Positions 60,863 through 64,000 of a stretch of 64,000 nt of DNA are shown here, piece after piece (the stretch's first letter is position 1; each line of letters opens with the position of its first letter). The position numbers and the translations under genes are program-made. Source of the stretch: Uloborus plumipes (Eukaryota; Arthropoda; Arachnida; Araneae; Uloboridae); the NCBI GenBank assembly GCA_038373865.1, contig JAXGGA010003425.1:1-64000 (forward strand), in the 5' to 3' direction. Under the pieces are notes generated by a model. That model had not been told where the DNA came from, ran no database searches, and saw nothing but the letters and a program-made list of their open reading frames with translations.

Positions 60863-63056
60863 GTGACCACCATATGTAAAAAATTCGCTGTACCTATACA
60901 AATAGATTCATTGCACTTCTAAGCATATGTATTGTATTTTTCCAAATTTTGCTTTAGTAACATTGTTTCTAACGTTAATTTTTTCTTCCCAAAGGCAGAT
61001 ATTATTCAACTTTTATAAAACAACTTACTTGACATAAAATTGGACTTACTATACATTAAAGATATCAAATTTGTAACCATTAATGTTTTAGGAAATTGCT
61101 GTAGCACTGTAAGTCCAAATAATGATCATGGTTAAATGTAAAATCCAAAGATATTCAAAAACTCACAAAGAGAAAAACACAACTAATTAGTTTTGCATTC
61201 GTTATAAACAATCAGGAAATGATTTGAAGTCGTGTTCCCAAACAAAATATTTGTTTAAATATTCTCTTTGATCCATCATTACTTTTCAAAACAATGAATT
61301 ATACCAAGGCTTCACTAGATAGCGTCTTATACAGGCTGTATCATTACTCAAAACATCAATGGTAAAGATTTGCCCACTAGAGAGCGCTGAACGAGGACCA
61401 CCCAAAAGTTTGTTTACAATAATTAGCATATTGTTTCTACTGTAAAAAGTGATGTTTATCCTATTTTTAAGGGTTAAAAATATTGATATAGTTAACTGAA
61501 GTGGAGTACAGAGTGAATTGATGCCGAAGGCCTTATTAGTACTGCTTTTTAGGGGAAATAAATTCCCTTTTCAGGTAAAGTTGGTCGCAACTCATGATTC
61601 AGTCATACGACATTCATTCATTGTTTACTTTCTTCGAATTAGCAACATATAGCAATGGCGTTCAATTTTGACATCTGTACATTAATAAAATATACGCTTA
61701 AATTCGCAGCCGATAAATAAAAATGTAGCAATGAAATAATATTGTTCTATTTACTATTTTGTTTCATTATTGTTGCTCACACGATCTTAATTGCTATGCA
61801 AAAGCTCAGATGTTCATTTTGATAGCGTTGACCCATCAGAGCGATAAATGGCAAATCTATTCGTAGAGACATTTCATTTTGATGCCCCAGAATGAAATGT
61901 ACAGTAATGAAGCAATGGTGTTCAACGGAAAGACGATTGACAACAAAACATATTAATTTCTTTAGTAACAACGAAATGAGCATATATAATTGTTTGGTAC
62001 TAAAGAGCAATACAAGTACGAAAAAAATAAACAAAACTACAATATTACGAAGACCAACTGCAAAATTTTGTTTTCATTTACACAACATTAAAAGGTAATG
62101 TTCTTTTTATGTTAAATTTCACACATTGATAATATTTCGATAATTGGGAATCTGCTGTGGTTGCCAAATTTTTGGCGATAATTACATTATTTTGTTGCTT
62201 TTTAGTTTATGTTTGCGAAGGAAGTATTTCCCTCACTCATAAATTGGCCACAAAGATTTAATGCCAATAGGGAAAGATAACCAGACTTCCAATCACCGAA
62301 ATCTTCCCTTTTTTGTTTCTAATTTCACACATACGTTTAATACTTGAAAGTAAAATAATGGGCCAACTGAAAAAAAGCTGCGAAATAATGTGAGAATTCT
62401 TATTAAAAAACTCGCCAAATCAACTTTAAAAGCTCCATTAGCATGTAACATAATAAGTTTAATAAATATATCGAGCCATTATTATCATTGAAATTTAAAT
62501 TAAAATGCAAAATAAGAGAAAAGAAGCAACCATGAAGACGATGCAAGCTTAAAATTTTAATCTTCGCTTAGGTGGTAAGAAAATACATCGCCAAGTTAAA
62601 AAATGTACCTATAACTGAAACGTACATACTACCAAAGATCTCGGTTATTGAAATATTCTCAAAAGCTTTACGGAAAAAAAATTCTTGATGTGCTTTTCAA
62701 GATATTAGTGCCATAGTCATTCCAAAATGTCCATTAAAATGTAAAAAAATCGCCAAATAAATTAATTTAAACATCTAAACTCATCAAAAGTTTTGATGGA
62801 ACTATCGTTCCAAAATAGCCATTTATCGCTCTGCGGTGCCAATGTCGCTTCATAGTTAATTAATAATTAGAATCAATTAAAATGAAAAATAATTCGCTAA
62901 CTAATTAAAACAAGCCGTTAAAATGCAGAATAAACCAACAAATCGAACGAGCTATTAAATGACGTTAAAATATAATAAAATAGAATTGAATGCCAAATTG
63001 TAAAATTGTCGCCAACAAATTAACTTTTAATTTTGTCTTTTATTATCTGATTTGTA
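60863..63056. other. Unassigned AT-rich sequence
   Basis: No gene or clear repeat recognised in these 2.2 kb. Confidence 0.4.
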
Positions 63057-64000
63057 TCTTTACTAATATATAAAGCTGTAGAGTTTGTTTGTTTGTTTGT
63101 TTGAACGCGCTAATCTCAGGAACTACTGGTTCGATTTGAAAAATTCTTTTTGTGTTGAATAGTTCATTTATCCAGAAAGACTTTAGGCTATAGTTTGAAA
63201 AGATTCGACAAGCGATTCGTTTTTTATTCGAATTCAAGGCAATTTTCTCATAAATCGCCGAATACTGGGGTTAAAAATTACTTGCACATATTAATGTTAT
63301 ATATCGTTGGAAGCAGAAAAATTTTGTCCGTCTTATGCAGTTTGTTCCGATTCTCCAACTTAAACACAGCACGAGTTATTCAATTTTTAAACTTGCCTTT
63401 TGCAAGGCTTCACCCGATTTCTTGCAATACTTGGTTCATTAAAACCATCAATAAAAAATAAACTAATTATTCCACAGTTTTGATTTTTACGCCATTGGAT
63501 AGAGAGATATTTTTAACCCCAGAATTGATTTGACTTACAGTCGAAGAACCAAGCTTTTATCTCCACTAGAAAAAAAGTTACAAGCGTTTGAACTTTGAGT
63601 TCGAAAACCTCTTTCCTGATCAAACTATTAAAGTTTTATTGCGTTGCTATGGCGACATCTTTTAAATTCATTGTTGGTGTCCTTTTCTTCATTTCGTTTC
63701 TTAAAAGCATTTCATTTTACGGCGTTTCAACAAGGCAAATAATGCGATCGTCCGTGTTTCACTTGAATTCCTGCATACTTAATGCCTTATATTTTTTTTC
63801 TGGTACCATTTTGAAAATGAATTGCAATTTGGATTTTTTTTGGCTGCGATCTAAATATTAAAACAACTTTTTTGTTTGGAATTTTGCAATTAATGTTACA
63901 GGAAGAGAGCGGTTTGGAAATATTTGTTTTTGGTAGGGAATTGTATTTGTTTATTAGGGAGAGTGTTAAATATGTGCTACTTGACATTGTTTTTATTCCT
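63057..64000 (+). mobile_element. Helitron-like 5' end, runs off the window
   Basis: It starts near TCTTTACTAATATATAAAGC with a (GTTT)n tract and 'ctcaggaactactggttcga', a phrase that I associate with 5' parts of Helitron-like elements in arthropods. Open frames downstream (63195-63461, 63595-63861) are hydrophobic and show no Rep or helicase motif. The right end lies outside the window. Confidence 0.5.

Overview
The window reads as nuclear DNA of an animal, most likely an arthropod and possibly an arachnid. It is AT-rich, has spliced exons with GT-AG borders and long introns, and is packed with eukaryotic transposons and few genes. The arachnid guess is an inference from the mix of repeats. 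No rRNA, CRISPR array or bacterial-type operon is visible.

Only one host gene is convincing. It is a BTB-BACK protein gene on the minus strand (50174-59471) with three coding exons whose phases join cleanly into a predicted 444-residue protein. Both introns have collected mobile DNA: a hAT element with only a zinc-finger ORF (51751-52757) and a foldback MITE (54967-55422), a CR1/L2-like LINE fragment whose tail stops 20 bases inside one splice donor (up to 57344), and a small hAT MITE starting 18 bases inside the other donor (58770-59203).

Layout. 1-1149 is unassigned. 1150-3172 is a transposon-like repeat with a 146-bp tandem core, and 31434-35244 is a second copy of it, there split by another transposon. 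5030-6120 is a tandem repeat next to a decayed LINE with an RNase H domain (6204-7990). 10050-11560 is a decayed DNA transposon. 11739-15905 is a TA microsatellite carrying two TA-targeting elements, one of which contains a Helitron-like insert. 16541-22500 holds MITEs, a tRNA-like SINE head and a LINE tail. 24000-24722 is a nest of small elements including a 153-bp retroelement with a hammerhead ribozyme. 24839-27440 is a dead Tc1 element split by a motif-studded transposon. 27677-30637 is a nearly 3-kb palindrome. 36174-41345 holds pogo-, Tigger-, piggyBac- and mariner-type non-autonomous elements and a 250-bp tandem repeat. 41350-50170 has no recognisable gene. 59472-64000 holds small MITEs and a Helitron-like left end.

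The most interesting items are the hammerhead retroelement, four DNA transposons that carry repeated family-specific short motifs (two of them with remnants of what looks like one protein family, two others with related motifs), the giant palindrome with a 4-bp target duplication, and the two transposon insertions pressed against splice donors of the BTB gene.
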